Shown: piece after piece, positions 5,319 to 6,605 of the stretch
Layout: every line of letters begins with the position of its first letter
Position numbering within the stretch: the first letter of the stretch is position 1
Origin: Oscillospiraceae bacterium
Lineage (GTDB): Bacteria; Bacillota; Clostridia; Oscillospirales; UBA929
NCBI GenBank assembly: GCA_009777685.1
Contig: WRLJ01000094.1
Location: 1-6,605, forward strand
Direction of reading: 5' to 3'
DNA: 6,605 bases
Notes under the pieces: generated by a model
The model's input: only the letters and a program-made list of their open reading frames with translations
Database searches by the model: none
What the model was told of the DNA's origin: nothing
Translations under genes and position numbers: made by a program

Positions 5319-6605
5319 ATGCACTATAAAAATTTCCGCAACGCCACCTATGCCCCGGCGGAATATCTGGAGAAAACCCCTATCGAGAGCATCCGGGCCG
5401 ATATCGAAAAAGCCGGCCGGTATGTCAAGCTGGATAAAATCTACCTGGAAACCTACCGCTCCGGCGTTCGGGTGGGGCGCGAAAAAATGGAAGCCGTCAA
5501 GGCCCTGTGCGCCGGATACGGCCTTCAGCTCTCCGGCGGCATTACGACGACCGTGGACGGCCCCCTGATGGGCAGCATGTGCTACACCGATCCGGAGACG
5601 CGGCGGAAGCTGGGCGATATCGCCGCGTATACCGCGGAGCTGTTCGACGAGGTTCTGCTGGACGACTTTTTCTTCACCAACTGCCGCTGCGAGTCCTGTA
5701 TCAAGGCCAAGGGGGACCGCGACTGGGCCGCCTTCCGGCTGGCGCTGATGAACGACGTTTCGGAAAGCACCGTCATCCAGCGCGCCAAAGAGGCCAATCC
5801 CAACGTCCATCTTGTCATCAAGTACCCCAACTGGTACGACAGCTTCCCCTCCTGCGGCTATAACCTCAAGGACGAGCCGGGGATGTTTGACAGCATCCAC
5901 ACGGGCACCGAAACGCGCGACCCGCACTATACGCATCAGAACCTGCAAAAATATCTCAGCTACTTTCTGGCCCGCCTGCTGGAGCGGGTCAAGCCCGGCC
6001 TGAACAACGGCGGCTGGTACGACCTGTATGACTGTGATCTGGAGGATTATGTGCATCAGGCGTACCTGACGGTCTTTGCGAAATGCCGCGAGAACATGAT
6101 GTTCTGCCTTCCGCTGATGGCCCGTTTCCCCGCCGCGTACATGGCGGCGGCGGGCGCTTTCTATGACGAGGCCGACCTGTTCATGGGCCAGATCGGGGAG
6201 CCGTCGGGCATCGCCTGCTACAAGCCGTACCATTCGCAAGACGAGCGCCATTTGTACGATTATCTGGGGATGCTGGGCATTCCGCTCGATCCGTATCCCG
6301 ATTACCCGTCCGAAGCGAAAACCGTTCTGCTGACGGCTTCCGCCGCAAAGGACGGCGATATCGTCTCCAAGCTCCGGCAAAGCCTGCTGGACGGAGCGCG
6401 GGTCTTTATCACCGGCGGCCTGTATGAAAAGCTGGCCGGCCGGGGCATCGAGGATATCCTGCCGCTGGAGGTCACCGGCAGGAGCGCCGTCTCCGATACG
6501 TTCTCCTACAACGATTTTGCCAGCCACGCCGCCGGCTGCGCGAAAGCCGCCGGACCGGTGTCGCTGCCGCGCGTCACCTACAGCACCAACGACTTCTGGG
6601 TCCTG
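5319..6605 (+). CDS. Uncharacterised TIM-barrel protein, candidate GH42-like glycoside hydrolase, C-terminus cut by window edge
   Basis: The frame gives 429 residues and is open at the window end. There is no signal peptide, so it is probably cytoplasmic. I do not recognise a named family. Alternating strand motifs suggest a (beta/alpha)8 barrel: DKIYLETYR (39-47), LQLSGGITTT (69-78), EVLLDDFFF (111-119), VHLVIKYPNW (163-172), SIHTGTETRDP (192-202), NNGGWYDLYDC (229-239), MMFCLPLM (260-267). Cys88 followed by the CxCxxC group Cys122/124/127 repeats the order and close spacing of the four zinc-binding cysteines of GH42 beta-galactosidases. From about 318, LGMLGIPLDP and later VLLTASAAKDGDIVSKL and GARVFITGGL resemble the glutamine-amidotransferase-like trimerisation domain of GH42. 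The Asn-Glu acid/base pair of GH42 is not seen before the cysteine group; Asp115/Asp116 stand there instead, and Glu198 is another candidate. Following a sugar-binding protein, cleavage of an imported glycoside is the likely role. The fold is fairly sure, the activity is not. Confidence 0.85.
   Translation, partial: MHYKNFRNATYAPAEYLEKTPIESIRADIEKAGRYVKLDKIYLETYRSGVRVGREKMEAVKALCAGYGLQLSGGITTTVDGPLMGSMCYTDPETRRKLGDIAAYTAELFDEVLLDDFFFTNCRCESCIKAKGDRDWAAFRLALMNDVSESTVIQRAKEANPNVHLVIKYPNWYDSFPSCGYNLKDEPGMFDSIHTGTETRDPHYTHQNLQKYLSYFLARLLERVKPGLNNGGWYDLYDCDLEDYVHQAYLTVFAKCRENMMFCLPLMARFPAAYMAAAGAFYDEADLFMGQIGEPSGIACYKPYHSQDERHLYDYLGMLGIPLDPYPDYPSEAKTVLLTASAAKDGDIVSKLRQSLLDGARVFITGGLYEKLAGRGIEDILPLEVTGRSAVSDTFSYNDFASHAAGCAKAAGPVSLPRVTYSTNDFWVL

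Noticed and set aside
4986..6527. A 513-residue open frame on the minus strand crossing the terminator and the barrel gene
   Set aside because: It spans the end of one real gene and the start of another and reads through the terminator hairpin, and no domain can be recognised. The absence of stop codons reflects GC bias.

Overview
The window looks like a carbohydrate-utilisation locus from a GC-rich member of the Bacillota, probably class Clostridia. This rests on the lipoprotein type (a solute-binding protein whose C-terminal end resembles DUF3502), strong AGGAGG-type ribosome binding sites, a Gram-positive style intrinsic terminator, and a base composition of roughly 60% GC judged by eye. 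No rRNA, tRNA, mobile element or CRISPR array was seen. Two genes run off the window edges.

Left part (1-3365, minus strand): a three-gene operon read right to left. It encodes a zinc-dependent medium-chain alcohol/polyol/sugar dehydrogenase (3365-2343), an SMP-30/gluconolactonase-type beta-propeller (2284-1298) and an FGGY-family sugar kinase (from 1301, cut by the left edge). The last two genes overlap by four bases (GTGA). The simplest joint reading is oxidation of a sugar or polyol, opening of a lactone, and phosphorylation of the product. The substrate cannot be read from the sequence.

Middle (3366-3676): a divergent control region of about 310 bases. It holds one good sigma-A type promoter for each direction, each with a 17-base spacer. 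The leftward promoter carries a perfect 14-bp palindrome with a central CG inside its spacer, a strong operator candidate. Further inverted repeats lie in the leaders on both sides.

Right part (3677-6605, plus strand): a 519-residue lipoprotein substrate-binding protein of an ABC importer, then a near-perfect hairpin terminator. After it comes an uncharacterised, probably cytoplasmic, TIM-barrel protein cut by the right edge. That protein carries four cysteines arranged like the GH42 beta-galactosidase zinc site, but lacks the usual Asn-Glu acid/base pair at the expected place. It is the best candidate for something undescribed.

Together the genes fit uptake of an oligosaccharide or glycoside, intracellular cleavage, and oxidation plus phosphorylation of the released unit. 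Permease and regulator genes are not in the window.
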